From UBA5336 sp964492485 (GTDB lineage Bacteria; Pseudomonadota; Alphaproteobacteria; Caulobacterales; Hyphomonadaceae): a DNA stretch of 64,000 nt. Under the pieces are notes generated by a model. The model made no database searches. It was not told the origin of the DNA and saw only the letters and a list, made by a program, of their open reading frames with translations. Shown here in pieces: positions 8,793 through 18,017 of this stretch. A program made the translations under genes and the position numbers. Each line of letters starts with the position of its first letter. Within the stretch, counting starts at the first letter, position 1. The stretch is from assembly GCA_964492485.1 (NCBI GenBank), contig CAZBKM010000003.1, positions 1-64,000 on the forward strand, read 5' to 3'.

Positions 8793-10547
8793 ATGACCAG
8801 CGCGCCAGGCCTCGCCCTGATCCTCGTGCTGGCCGCGTGCAGCGCGGCCCCGCCTGAGGCACCGCGTCTGGTGTTCGGCGGTGAGACCCGTCCCGTGCTC
8901 GCCGATGCCTACAGCGACTATCTGGTCGGCGGCTTCGCCGCCCTGACCAACGATCCCCGCGAGGCGGCCGCGCGCTACACCGACGCCCTGTCGACCCCTG
9001 CGCCCGATGGCGAGGTGGCGGCACGCGGTGTCTATGCGGCGCTTCTGGCCGGTGATGTGGATGCCGCCACCCGGTTTGCTGCCCGCGCCGAAGCGTCGGG
9101 GGAAACCGCCTTCGCCCTCCAGCGCATCACGCTTGCGGTGGCCGCTATCCGGCGGGACCGACCGGTCGAGGCCGTCAGCATCCTCGAGGTAGGTCCATTC
9201 GACCCCTTTTCCGCAGCCATTGCCCATCAATTGCGGGCCTGGTGTCGGCTTGAGACCGAGGGGCTTGAGGCGGCGCTTGCGGACCTGGCCGGTCTGGAGG
9301 GAAGCGACCGGGCAAGCCGGCTCATGCGGGACTATACCGAGGCCATGCTGCTTTTGTCGGCCGGCGAGCGGGGACGGGCCCTGGCGCGCCTGCAGACGAT
9401 GGAGGCCGACGGGCACGACCTGGCGCTGGCGGCGGAAATGCATGCCCGGCTCCTGGCCGCCGATGGTGAGCGCGCGCGTGCCGCCGACCTGCTGAAAGCC
9501 TTCATGGCCGATGTCGGCAGCAATCCGGCGCTCAAGGCTCTCGAGGTCGACATACGTGCAGGCAGGCCGGTGGACGACCGTGCCCCCAGCTTCCGCCGGG
9601 CGACGGCACAGGCGGCTTATCTGCCAGCGGTGGCCCTGTCGGCGCGCAGCGACAGCGACCTGCCCAACGCCTATTTCGCGCTGGCCCTCGCCCTGGATCC
9701 CGACTTCACCATGGCGCGCGCCCTCTGGGCCGATGCTCTGGACCGGGCGGGGCGGCGCGCCGAGGCGATTGCGCTTCTCGAGACAGTGCCCGAACGTTCG
9801 CCCTATTTTGCCACCGCCAGGGGACAGATGGCGTGGGTCCTGCTTCGGACCGGCGACGAGGCCGCCGCGCTCGAGACGGCCAGCGACGCGCTCGCGCGGA
9901 CGTCGGACCGGGATCTGAAGATCCAGTTCGGTGATCTCCTGACGACGGTGGATCGCCATGGACAGGCGGTGGAAGTGTTCTCCGAACTGATTGCCGAGGA
10001 TGCGCGCGCCGGCAAGACCGACTGGCGGTTGCTGTTTGCGCGGGGTGCAGCGCTCGAGGCGCTCGGGCGCTGGCCCGAGGCGGAGCTGGACCTGACGCGG
10101 GCGGTGTCACTGGCGCCACATGCCCCGGAACTCCTGAATTTCCTCGGCTATGCCTGGGTGGAGCGGGGCGACCGCCTCGAGGAGGGGCTGGAACTGCTGC
10201 GGTCAGCCAACCGCCTCAAGCCGAACACCGGGCATATCCTCGACAGCGTCGGCTGGGCCTATCTGAAGCTCGGCAAGACCGATATGGCCATCGCCTATCT
10301 GGAACGCGCCGTGGAGGCCGCTCCGGACCTGGCCGTTGTGAACCATCATCTGGGCGATGCCTACTGGACGGCCGGACGGTGGCGTGAGGCGCGGTTCCAG
10401 TGGGAACGCGCCCTCAAGCTTGATCCGGGTACGGGTGACGCGGCCACCCTGCGCGAGAAGCTGGCGTCCGGTCTGCCGGGCGACACGAAGCCCCGGGCCG
10501 TCTCGGTGTCCGTTCCGCCGGTACCGAACCGGAACGCCTCACCGTGA
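8793..10547 (+). CDS. TPR-repeat lipoprotein (second of two)
   Basis: A 584-residue protein with a signal peptide and lipobox (LVLAAC, Cys16) followed by many TPR units. The C-terminal repeats (LLNFLGYAWVERGDRLEEG, ILDSVGWAYLKLGKTDMA, VNHHLGDAYWTAGRWREA) closely parallel those of the preceding gene. I chose the ATG at 8793 because only this start places the hydrophobic segment and lipobox at the N-terminus; the ribosome site is weak (AAGAG). Its stop codon overlaps the ispE start (GTGA), so the two are translationally coupled. TPR lipoproteins upstream of ispE are seen in other alphaproteobacteria; their function is not established here. Confidence 0.82.
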   Translation: MTSAPGLALILVLAACSAAPPEAPRLVFGGETRPVLADAYSDYLVGGFAALTNDPREAAARYTDALSTPAPDGEVAARGVYAALLAGDVDAATRFAARAEASGETAFALQRITLAVAAIRRDRPVEAVSILEVGPFDPFSAAIAHQLRAWCRLETEGLEAALADLAGLEGSDRASRLMRDYTEAMLLLSAGERGRALARLQTMEADGHDLALAAEMHARLLAADGERARAADLLKAFMADVGSNPALKALEVDIRAGRPVDDRAPSFRRATAQAAYLPAVALSARSDSDLPNAYFALALALDPDFTMARALWADALDRAGRRAEAIALLETVPERSPYFATARGQMAWVLLRTGDEAAALETASDALARTSDRDLKIQFGDLLTTVDRHGQAVEVFSELIAEDARAGKTDWRLLFARGAALEALGRWPEAELDLTRAVSLAPHAPELLNFLGYAWVERGDRLEEGLELLRSANRLKPNTGHILDSVGWAYLKLGKTDMAIAYLERAVEAAPDLAVVNHHLGDAYWTAGRWREARFQWERALKLDPGTGDAATLREKLASGLPGDTKPRAVSVSVPPVPNRNASP

Positions 10548-11434
10548 CGGCACGCAGGCGGGGCCTCGTCACATGGGCGTCGGCCAAGGTGAACCTGTAT
10601 CTGCACGTCGGACCAAGACGCGGGGACGGACGGCACGATCTCGACTCGCTCGTCATGTTTGCGGATTCCGATGCGGCGGACCGCATTGTCCTGGCGCCGT
10701 CCGGTTCGGACCTGCTTACCGTGGAAGGTCCGTTTGCCGAGGCCGCCGGTTCGGGTGCCGATAATCTCGTTCTGAAGGCGATGGGGGCGCTGCGATCGGT
10801 TGCGCCCGATCCCATGGCCGCCGAGATCCACCTTGAGAAGCGATTGCCGGTGGCTGCGGGTCTGGGGGGCGGATCGGCCGATGCCGCCGCGGTGCTGCGG
10901 GCCCTGGGCCCGCTCGCCGGTCTGGACGAGGCGGGCTGTCTTGCGCTCGGTGTGCGCCTGGGGGGTGACGTGCCGGCCGCCATTCTCAACCGTCCCTGCC
11001 TGATGCGCGGCGATGGCGATCGTGTGTCCGCCGTCGCCGGGCTGCCGGTCCTGCCTGCGGTGCTTGCGAATCCCGGCCATCCCTGTCCCACGGGACCCGT
11101 CTTCCAGGCCCATGACGCGGCAGGGGGCGGCGCCGGTTTCGGCGAGCGGAACCTGCCGGCGCCAGATCACCCCGAGGCGCTGATCGACTGGCTGGCGGCG
11201 GAAACCCGGAACGATCTTCAGGAACCGGCCACCCGCCTCGTGCCGGACATCGCAAAGGTGATCGACTCGCTGAGTGCCACGCCAGGGGCTCGCCTCGTCA
11301 GGCTGTCGGGGTCGGGGGCCACCGTGTTCGCGCTCTATCGGACCCGGACCGAAGCCGCATCCGCTCAGGCGGCGCTGACGGACGCGCATCCGGACTGGTG
11401 GGTCAGGTCAACCTTTTTGGGGACTGGCGCATGA
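10544..11434 (+). CDS. ispE: 4-diphosphocytidyl-2-C-methyl-D-erythritol kinase
   Basis: The 296-residue GHMP kinase phosphorylates CDP-methylerythritol in the MEP isoprenoid pathway. The N-terminal SAKVNLYLHV (13-22) contains the conserved lysine, the ATP-binding loop is LPVAAGLGGGSADAA (101-115), and a late LSGSGATVFAL segment completes the GHMP fold. The GTG start overlaps the upstream TPR gene stop by four bases, and its own TGA overlaps the next gene (ATGA), giving a tightly coupled trio. The ispB-like gene at 12634 also belongs to isoprenoid metabolism but is on the opposite strand. Confidence 0.93.
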   Translation: MTARRRGLVTWASAKVNLYLHVGPRRGDGRHDLDSLVMFADSDAADRIVLAPSGSDLLTVEGPFAEAAGSGADNLVLKAMGALRSVAPDPMAAEIHLEKRLPVAAGLGGGSADAAAVLRALGPLAGLDEAGCLALGVRLGGDVPAAILNRPCLMRGDGDRVSAVAGLPVLPAVLANPGHPCPTGPVFQAHDAAGGGAGFGERNLPAPDHPEALIDWLAAETRNDLQEPATRLVPDIAKVIDSLSATPGARLVRLSGSGATVFALYRTRTEAASAQAALTDAHPDWWVRSTFLGTGA

Positions 11435-12402
11435 CCCTTGTCGACCTGTTGGTCGCGGCCAGTCTGTCGATCTGTCTATGCGGCCTTTCCAGCCGGTTGG
11501 GCGTGCGCGACGCGCCCGACGGCCGGCGCAAGCTTCAGGTACGGCCCGTGGCGACCGCGGGCGGATTGGGTGTGGCCGCCACCCTGCTTGTTGGACTGGC
11601 CGTGACGGCGCATCGCCAGGAGGCGACGCACCTGATGGCCCTCGCCCTGGTCCCGGCGCTTGCCGCCCTCCTGGTCGGTCTTGCCGACGATGCCCGAGGG
11701 CTCTCGGCACGTCCGAAACTGGTGCTGCTCGCGGTCATTGCAGCGGCAGCGGCGGTGCTGGGCGTGCATGTGGGCAGCCCGTCGCAGGCGCCCGTGCCGG
11801 TGGCCCTCGTCCTTGGCGGCTCGGCCCTCTGGCTCTTCGTGATGATGAATGCCGTGAACTTCATCGACGGGGCCAATGGGCTCGCCATGGGGTGTGCGCT
11901 GGTCCAGGTCCTGGCACTGGGCGGGCTCGGCCTGCCCGTGGGCTGGTTTGCGCCCGCCCTCGCTGGGTTTCTCGTCTGGAACCTGTCGGGACGCCTCTAT
12001 GCCGGGGACACCGGTGCGCTGTTCGTGGGCGGGCTGCTGGCCGGCCTCGGTGCACTTGGGGTGCGCGAGGGCCTGTTTACGGTGTGGATACCGCCGCTTC
12101 TGGCTCTGCCTGTACTGGCTGACGTCTTCCTGACCCTCGCCTGGCGGGCCTGGCGTGGCGCCCCGCTGCTCGAGGCGCATCGCGAGCATGCCTATCAGCT
12201 CCTGATCCGGGCGGGCTGGTCACATCTCACCGTGAGCGCGCTCTGGTCCGGCTTGAGTGTCGTGTGTGCGCTGGTCGCCCTGGCAGCGGTCGAGGCCGGA
12301 CCCATGGCGGAGCGGATGGGTTTTGGCGCCACCCTGGCCGGGCTTGGGCTGTTATGGGGGCTGCAGCGCCGCTGGCTCGGCGCGCGTGTATTGACCGGTT
12401 AG
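11431..12402 (+). CDS. Polyprenyl-phosphate sugar-1-phosphate transferase (WecA/MraY family)
   Basis: A 323-residue polytopic membrane enzyme with about ten hydrophobic segments. The family's catalytic acids are visible in GLADDARGL (83-91) and in MNAVNFIDGANGLAMG (139-154). It probably transfers a HexNAc-1-phosphate from a UDP-sugar to undecaprenyl phosphate, starting synthesis of a surface polysaccharide or O-antigen. The MraY signature for MurNAc-pentapeptide is not present, so a WecA-like role is preferred. The ATG overlaps the ispE stop (ATGA). The TAG stop codon is the first three bases of repeat copy R2. Confidence 0.85.
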   Translation: MTLVDLLVAASLSICLCGLSSRLGVRDAPDGRRKLQVRPVATAGGLGVAATLLVGLAVTAHRQEATHLMALALVPALAALLVGLADDARGLSARPKLVLLAVIAAAAAVLGVHVGSPSQAPVPVALVLGGSALWLFVMMNAVNFIDGANGLAMGCALVQVLALGGLGLPVGWFAPALAGFLVWNLSGRLYAGDTGALFVGGLLAGLGALGVREGLFTVWIPPLLALPVLADVFLTLAWRAWRGAPLLEAHREHAYQLLIRAGWSHLTVSALWSGLSVVCALVALAAVEAGPMAERMGFGATLAGLGLLWGLQRRWLGARVLTG

Positions 12403-12573
12403 GGTGTTTTCAGGCGACGTGGCAACTGGTTTGCATCAAGAAAAAGCCCCAAAACAGAACTCTAAAGCGACGGTCTTTTATTTCACTCCAGACCGTCGCT
12501 TTAAATCATTGTTTTTGCGCAAGTATCCGTTCTCAACCGAGTCCGTTTGCTCCGAACTTTCTATGGTCAAACT
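12400..12573. repeat. Interspersed hairpin repeat copy R2 (H2-H3-H4)
   Basis: From the left: an H2 copy in reverse orientation (12400-12450), then H3 with a perfect 12-base inverted repeat (AAAGCGACGGTC at 12464, GACCGTCGCTTT at 12491-12502), then H4 (GCGCAAGT near 12518 with a degraded ACTTTC partner). It separates convergent genes, so H3 could act as a two-way terminator. Its first three bases are the stop codon of the upstream gene. Confidence 0.85.
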
Positions 12574-12633
12574 TGAACGGGTCTGATTGACCGGAAGATG
12601 TGCACGGGCGCGGTCACCGTCTGTGGACCCGGT

Positions 12634-13677
12634 TCAGTTCGAGCGCGAAACGCAATAGCCGGCCAGGTCTTCCAGCGCATCGCGATAGGGTGACTGCGGC
12701 AACGATTTCAGCGCCATGCGCGCCATGTCCACATAGGCCTGAGCTTCCGCCAGCGTCGCCTCGGCCGCGCCGGTGGAGCGGATCAGATGGATGGCGTGGG
12801 CAAGGTCTGGGTCGGTCTGACGGTCGGGATCGAGCGCCCGGTCCCAGAAGCGCCGATCCTGGTCGCTGCCGCGGCGCCGGGCTATGACGACGGGCAACGT
12901 GACCTTGCCCTCCCGGAAGTCGTCGCCGACCGCCTTTCCGATCACGGTGGTGGTTCCGCCATAATCGAGCGCGTCGTCGACGATCTGGAAGGCGAGACCC
13001 AGATTCTTGCCGTAGGCTGCCAGCGCGTCGGCATGCTGCGGTGCGCCCGCTGACAGGCTGCCGGCTCGGGCCGCCGCCTCGAACAGGGCAGCGGTCTTCG
13101 CCTCGATGATCGCGAGATATTCCTCGGTCGGCAGATCCTGGCGTCCCTGCGCCGCCAATTGCCGAACCTCGCCCTCGGCGATCACGGTGGAGGCATGTGA
13201 CAGGATGCCGAGAATATCGAGACTGTCGGTCTCCACCATCAATGTGAAGGCCCGTGCAAAGAGAAAATCGCCCACGAGGATGGATGCGGAGTTGCCCCAG
13301 ACGGTCTTCGCCGCCGGCTTGCCGCGCCGCAGTGCCGATTCGTCGACCACATCGTCGTGCAGCAGGGTGGCCGTGTGGATGAACTCCACCGCCGCGGCCA
13401 GCGCATGGCTTGCCGGCGTGCACTCACCGGCGGCGTGAGCGGCCGCCAGCGTGATGACGGGCCGAAGCCGCTTGCCGCCCGCCCCGACGATATAGCCCGA
13501 GAGATCGGGGATCATGGCCACCGGACTGGCCGCGCGCGCCTGCAGAAGCGCCTCCACGGCCCGCAGATCCTCGCCGAGGAGATCGTGAAGGCGCTCGATC
13601 ACATGCGTGTCGGCACTCGGCTGGCGGGGGGACAGGCTGGACGTCACGAGGGTTCCTGGGTTGGGCAAGATCGCCAA
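12634..13677 (-). CDS. ispB: Polyprenyl diphosphate synthase (octaprenyl/decaprenyl, IspB-like)
   Basis: A 347-residue trans-prenyltransferase. It has GGKRLRP (67-73), the first aspartate-rich motif DDVVD (108-112, in LLHDDVVDES) and the second DDALD (234-238). It elongates farnesyl or geranylgeranyl diphosphate with isopentenyl diphosphate, most likely to make the ubiquinone side chain; chain length cannot be read reliably from sequence. The residues before the first motif (TAT) are small, consistent with a long product. The gene stands alone, divergent from the DUF2007 gene at 13752 and convergent with the sugar-phosphate transferase. Confidence 0.92.
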   Translation of the reverse strand: MAILPNPGTLVTSSLSPRQPSADTHVIERLHDLLGEDLRAVEALLQARAASPVAMIPDLSGYIVGAGGKRLRPVITLAAAHAAGECTPASHALAAAVEFIHTATLLHDDVVDESALRRGKPAAKTVWGNSASILVGDFLFARAFTLMVETDSLDILGILSHASTVIAEGEVRQLAAQGRQDLPTEEYLAIIEAKTAALFEAAARAGSLSAGAPQHADALAAYGKNLGLAFQIVDDALDYGGTTTVIGKAVGDDFREGKVTLPVVIARRRGSDQDRRFWDRALDPDRQTDPDLAHAIHLIRSTGAAEATLAEAQAYVDMARMALKSLPQSPYRDALEDLAGYCVSRSN

Positions 13678-13751
13678 TCGTCATATGGATAGGGCCATAT
13701 GCGTGGCAAGCAATAGGTGGCGCGCGGACGCAGGCCGAAGCGGAGACGGCA

Positions 13752-13958
13752 ATGGAAGAGGTGTTTCGCACCAACGATCTCGTGAAATTGTCCTATGTCG
13801 AACACCTGCTCAATGAGGCCGGAATCGACCATTTCGTGGCCGATCAGTACATTTCCGCCGTCGAGGGCAACATTGGCGCGTTTCCGCGCCGCGTTCTGGT
13901 CCCGGAGCCTTTAGTGGCCCGGGCGCGTGCGGCATTAGCGGATGTGACCCCGGGCTAG
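13752..13958 (+). CDS. DUF2007-like small protein
   Basis: A 68-residue soluble protein (MEEVFRTNDLVKLSYVEHLL start) that fits the DUF2007 'putative signal transducing protein' fold: a short beta-alpha-beta unit with a LLNEAGIDHFVADQYIS core and a RRVLVPE strand. No catalytic motif is visible. It is followed after three bases by the methyltransferase gene, so the two are probably co-transcribed and coupled; this pairing upstream of glyQ recurs in alphaproteobacteria as far as I recall. The function is unknown. Confidence 0.8.
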   Translation: MEEVFRTNDLVKLSYVEHLLNEAGIDHFVADQYISAVEGNIGAFPRRVLVPEPLVARARAALADVTPG

Positions 13959-13961
13959 GCG

Positions 13962-14702
13962 GTGGTGTCGGTGACCAAGACCCACGACACGGTTCTGAAT
14001 GGTGCGGTCGTTCTCGTCCAGCCCGCCGCGGGATTTCGGGCGGGCCTCGATAGCCTGCTCCTGGCAGCCTGTGTGGACGCCGCCCCCTCCGCGCGCGTGC
14101 TCGATCTCGGTTGCGGGGCGGGCGGGGCACTCCTGCCGCTGGCCTGGCGCCGCCCCGATCTGAACCTGACCGGCGTGGATGCCGATCCGGACATGGTCGC
14201 CCTGTGCCGCGAAGGCGTGGCCGCCAACGCCGTCGAGCTGCGTTGCGATGTTCAGACGGCCGACGCCTGCGCTTTGCCCGACGAATGGGAGAACCGATTC
14301 GATGCGGTGATGTCGAATCCGCCCTATTTCGAGCCCGGTCGTGCCAGCGAGCCCGGTGCCGGCAAGCAGTCAGCCTACATCGCATCCCTCAACCTTTCCG
14401 ACTGGCTGGGCGCCATGTTGCGCGTCACCCGGCCACGCGGCACGATCTATCTCATACACCGGGCCGCCGAACTGGCCACGATCCTCGCGCGGCTGGACCG
14501 CAGGGCAGGAGAGATCACGGTTCTGCCGATCCGGCCCTGTCCCGGTGCGCAGGCCAAGCGGGTGCTGATACGGGCGCGGAAGGATCTCCGCCGGGGGCCG
14601 GTCCGGCTGCTTGACGGGCTGACGCTGTCTGCCAGCCGGGGAGGAGGCCCCACACCGAGACATGGCGACGTGCTGGCGGGCCAGGCACTGGCATGGTGCT
14701 GA
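13962..14702 (+). CDS. TrmN6-like N6-adenine methyltransferase
   Basis: A 246-residue Rossmann-fold methyltransferase with SAM motif VLDLGCGAG (46-54), GVDADP (71-76) and catalytic NPPY (119-122). The NPPY plus the short N-terminal leader match the tRNA1(Val) A37 N6-methyltransferase group (TrmN6/YfiC), although other small-molecule or rRNA methylases share these motifs. It starts at a GTG (13962 or 13965) three bases after the DUF2007 stop. No close ribosome site is visible, so translation is probably coupled to the upstream gene. Confidence 0.78.
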   Translation: MVSVTKTHDTVLNGAVVLVQPAAGFRAGLDSLLLAACVDAAPSARVLDLGCGAGGALLPLAWRRPDLNLTGVDADPDMVALCREGVAANAVELRCDVQTADACALPDEWENRFDAVMSNPPYFEPGRASEPGAGKQSAYIASLNLSDWLGAMLRVTRPRGTIYLIHRAAELATILARLDRRAGEITVLPIRPCPGAQAKRVLIRARKDLRRGPVRLLDGLTLSASRGGGPTPRHGDVLAGQALAWC

Positions 14703-14763
14703 CTCCGGAGGCCGACTGCCCCTGGGGATGTTGTCATGCCGCAAGGTGAGGTAGTCTTGATGG

Positions 14764-14895
14764 ATGTTCGGACTGCTTATCCTCGCTGGCCTCGCCCTGG
14801 GTCTCGCCATAGCGATGCTGGCTCATCCCATGTTCTACAGCCTGCTGACGGGAAAGAAGGGCGGGTCTGACGATCACGACCCCAGAAAGCGATAG
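14764..14895 (+). CDS. Small single-pass membrane protein, 43 aa
   Basis: The frame ATG 14764 to TAG 14893-14895 encodes 43 residues: a hydrophobic segment (FGLLILAGLALGLAIAML, residues 2-19) followed by a short basic and acidic tail (GKKGGSDDHDPRKR). A GGTGAGG ribosome site lies about 12 bases upstream. It sits between the methyltransferase and glyQ on the same strand. The composition is that of a real small membrane protein rather than chance: one clean transmembrane helix, positive charges after it, and no rare codons. The function is unknown. Confidence 0.6.
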   Translation: MFGLLILAGLALGLAIAMLAHPMFYSLLTGKKGGSDDHDPRKR

Positions 14896-15005
14896 CCGAA
14901 ACCCGGCGGCGCGCGTGCCTGGCATTGGCTTGCAGGACCTTGGCCGGACCTTGGCAAGTCCCGATGCAGCGGCTAGGCAGCCGGACGAACCGCTCACGTG
15001 ACGCC

Positions 15006-15923
15006 ATGCCCAAAGCCCAGACCTTCGCCAAGCCTGACAGCTTTCAGGACCTGATCCTGTCATTGCAGTCCTATTGGGCCGCCCAGGGCTGCGCGATCCT
15101 CCAACCCTATGACATGGAAGTCGGCGCAGGCACGCTGCACCCGGCGACCGTGCTGCGTGCACTGGGACCGAGGGACTGGCGCGCGGCCTATGTTCAGCCC
15201 TCCCGTCGACCCGCCGACGGGCGCTATGGCGAGAATCCGAACCGGCTGGGCCACTATTACCAGTACCAGGTGATCCTGAAGCCAAACCCGACGGACCTTC
15301 AGGACCTCTACCTCGCCAGTCTGCAGGCCATCGGGATCGACCCGGCGGTGCATGACATCCGCTTCGTGGAGGACGACTGGGAGAACCCCACGGTCGGCGC
15401 CTGGGGTCTGGGCTGGGAAGTCTGGTGCGACGGCATGGAAGTCAGCCAGTATACCTATTTTCAGCAGGTGGGCGGTCTCGACGTGTTCCCGGTGTCGGGG
15501 GAACTGACCTACGGGCTCGAGCGGCTGGCCATGTATGTGTTCGGCGTGGACAATGTCTACGACCTGCCGTTCAATGCCGCCGACAGTGCGGCGCCGCTGA
15601 GTTATGGCGACGTCTTCCTGGCCAATGAGCGCCAGCAGTCGGCCTTCAGTTTCGAACATGCCGACGTCGCCATGCTGACGGGCTGGTTCGACGGCTGCGA
15701 ACGCCAGTCCAGCGCCTTGCGCGAGGCGGGGCTGCCGCTTCCGGCCTATGACTTCGCCCTGAAGGCGTCGCACATCTTCAACCTCATCGACGCGCGCGGC
15801 GCGATCAGCCCGACCGAGCGGCAGGCCTATATTGCGCGGGTGCGCGATCTGGCCCGCGGCGCGGCCGCCCTCTGGGCGGAGCAGGAGGCTGCCAATGCCG
15901 ATGGCGGGGCGGGGGGCGCGTGA
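15006..15923 (+). CDS. glyQ: Glycyl-tRNA synthetase alpha subunit
   Basis: A 305-residue class II aminoacyl-tRNA synthetase subunit that activates glycine in the alpha2beta2 enzyme. Family segments include SFQDLILSLQSYWAAQGC, QPSRRPADGRYGENPNR and EVSQYTYFQQVGG. The start at 15006 (MPKAQTFAKP) was preferred over an upstream in-frame ATG because homology begins only after it. The stop overlaps the glyS start (TGATG), which fits the need for stoichiometric subunits. Confidence 0.97.
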   Translation: MPKAQTFAKPDSFQDLILSLQSYWAAQGCAILQPYDMEVGAGTLHPATVLRALGPRDWRAAYVQPSRRPADGRYGENPNRLGHYYQYQVILKPNPTDLQDLYLASLQAIGIDPAVHDIRFVEDDWENPTVGAWGLGWEVWCDGMEVSQYTYFQQVGGLDVFPVSGELTYGLERLAMYVFGVDNVYDLPFNAADSAAPLSYGDVFLANERQQSAFSFEHADVAMLTGWFDGCERQSSALREAGLPLPAYDFALKASHIFNLIDARGAISPTERQAYIARVRDLARGAAALWAEQEAANADGGAGGA

Positions 15924-17998
15924 TGGCGGAACTTCTGGTCGAACTTCTCTCCGAGGAAATCCCCGCGCGGATGCAGGCGCGCGCCGAAGCAGACCTGGCC
16001 GATGCGCTGGCCCGGCATCTGGCCGAAGCGCGGCTGGCCCATGGTGAGGTCGAGGCCTGGTCGGGTCCGCGGCGTCTCGGGGTCGCCGTCCACGACCTGG
16101 CGTCGCGTTCGGAGGATCTGCGCGAGGTGCGCAAGGGACCGAAGGTGGACGCGCCGGACAAGGCGATCCAGGGGTTTCTGCGCGGCGCCGGGCTCGATAG
16201 CCCCGATGAGGCCGAGATCGTGGAGGATCCACGGAAGGGGCGCGTTTACGCCGTGACGCTGGAGACGCCAGGTCGGCCGGCGGCCGATCTCCTGGCCGAC
16301 ATCCTTCCAGCCATCATCCGTGGGTTCCACTGGCCGAAATCGATGCGCTGGGGTCGCGGAGACCTGCGCTGGGTGCGGCCGCTGCAACGGATCGTCTGCC
16401 TGCTCGACGGCGAAATCGTGCCCTTCGAAGTCGACGGGCTGTCCAGCGGCAACCTGACGGAAGGGCACCGGGTTCACGGGCGTGGACCGTTTGCGGTGAC
16501 CGGTCTCAGATCCTATCGCGACCGGCTCGAGGGTGAAGGCCATGTCCGTCTGTCGCGGGGGGATCGCCAGAACGCCATTGCCAAGGCCGCCCGGCGGGTC
16601 TGTGCGGAGAGGGGGCTGGACCTTGTGGAGGATCCCGGACTGCTGGACGAGGTGACGGGACTGGCGGAATGGCCTCGGGTCATCCTGGGCGACATGGACC
16701 CAGCCTTTCTCGACCTGCCCGACGAGGTGATCCGCCTGTCCATGCGCACGCACCAGAAATACTTCGCCGTGCGTTATCCTGACACCGGCCGCCTGGCGCC
16801 ACACTTCGTTCTGGTCGCGAATCTCGAGGCAGCAGATGGCGGAGCGCAGATCGCGGCGGGAAACGCACGGGTCCTGTCGGCGCGCCTCAACGATGCGCGC
16901 TTCTTCTGGGAAAAGGATCTGGCGACTCCCCTGGAGCGGATGTCGGCAAGGCTGGCCGATGTGGCCTTCAAGGCCGAATTGGGGACGCTCGCCGACAAGG
17001 TGGCGCGCACGGCAACGCTGGCGCGCACATTGGCCCCTCATGTGGGTGCCGATCCCGACCTCGCCGAGCGTGCCGCCCGTTTGGCCAAGGCCGACCTGGC
17101 AAGCGACATGGTCGGCGAATTCCCCGAGCTTCAGGGGATCATGGGTCGCTACTATGCCGAGGCCGCAGGCGAGGCTCCCGACGTGGCCACCGCCATTGCG
17201 GACCATTACAGGCCCATGGGCCCCTCCGACGAAGTGCCCACGGCGCCGGTGTCGATCGCCGTGGCGCTGGCCGACAAGCTCGACACGCTGGTCGGCTTCT
17301 GGGCTATCGGCGAGACGCCCACAGGGTCCAAGGACCCGTTTGCACTGCGTCGGGCAGCACTGGGAGTTGTGCGGATCCTGATCGAGACCGGAACGCGACT
17401 TCGTCTGGCCGAGGCGGTCGCGGCCGCGGCTGGCGGACTGCCCGTCGATGCGCGCTGCGAGGCGTTCGGCGCGGACCTGATGGGTTTCTTTGCCGACCGG
17501 TTGAAGCAGGTGTTACGCGATCGGGGCGAACGTCACGATCTGATCGATGCGGTGTTCGCGCTTGGCGAGGACGACCTGGTGCGGACGGTTCGGCGGGTGG
17601 AGGCTCTGGCGGCCTTTCTCGACAGCGAGGACGGGGCCAACCTGCTGGCGGGCTATCGCCGGGCGGCGAACATACTGCGCGCGGAAGAGAAACGGGACGG
17701 CCGCACTTTTTCCGGTCTTCCGGACCCGAGCTACCTCGAAACTGCCGAACCGGTGGAACGCGCCTTGCAAGCGGCGGTTCTGCGCGCCAGAGAAGATACC
17801 ACGGAAGCGCTCGCGCGGGAGGCGTTCGGTGAGGCCATGGCCGCGCTGGCCCGCTTGCGGGGTCCGGTGGACGCCTTCTTCGAGGCCGTTTTGGTAAACA
17901 GCGACGACCCGGATGTAAGACATAACAGGCTATTGATTCTCTCCGGCATCCGTGACGCGCTGCACAATGTAGCAGACGTCTCGCGCCTGGAAGGCTGA
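15923..17998 (+). CDS. glyS: Glycyl-tRNA synthetase beta subunit
   Basis: A 691-residue subunit needed for tRNA(Gly) recognition and aminoacylation. The N-terminus MAELLVELLSEEIPARMQ is diagnostic, as are RTHQKYFAV and the later DKLDTLVGFWAIGETPTGSK segment (HD-like domain). The C-terminal part resembles an anticodon-binding domain with FFEAVLVNSDDPDVRHNRL. I start at the ATG (15923) rather than the in-frame GTG three bases earlier. ppdK follows after 19 bases, the usual alphaproteobacterial order. Confidence 0.97.
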   Translation: MAELLVELLSEEIPARMQARAEADLADALARHLAEARLAHGEVEAWSGPRRLGVAVHDLASRSEDLREVRKGPKVDAPDKAIQGFLRGAGLDSPDEAEIVEDPRKGRVYAVTLETPGRPAADLLADILPAIIRGFHWPKSMRWGRGDLRWVRPLQRIVCLLDGEIVPFEVDGLSSGNLTEGHRVHGRGPFAVTGLRSYRDRLEGEGHVRLSRGDRQNAIAKAARRVCAERGLDLVEDPGLLDEVTGLAEWPRVILGDMDPAFLDLPDEVIRLSMRTHQKYFAVRYPDTGRLAPHFVLVANLEAADGGAQIAAGNARVLSARLNDARFFWEKDLATPLERMSARLADVAFKAELGTLADKVARTATLARTLAPHVGADPDLAERAARLAKADLASDMVGEFPELQGIMGRYYAEAAGEAPDVATAIADHYRPMGPSDEVPTAPVSIAVALADKLDTLVGFWAIGETPTGSKDPFALRRAALGVVRILIETGTRLRLAEAVAAAAGGLPVDARCEAFGADLMGFFADRLKQVLRDRGERHDLIDAVFALGEDDLVRTVRRVEALAAFLDSEDGANLLAGYRRAANILRAEEKRDGRTFSGLPDPSYLETAEPVERALQAAVLRAREDTTEALAREAFGEAMAALARLRGPVDAFFEAVLVNSDDPDVRHNRLLILSGIRDALHNVADVSRLEG

Positions 17999-18017
17999 GG
18001 GGAACAGGAGGTAACTC

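Noticed and set aside
8172..9959. Minus-strand frame of 595 codons across the two TPR genes
   Set aside because: Shadow of real TPR lipoprotein genes; composition is Arg/Gly/Pro-rich and it crosses two genes.
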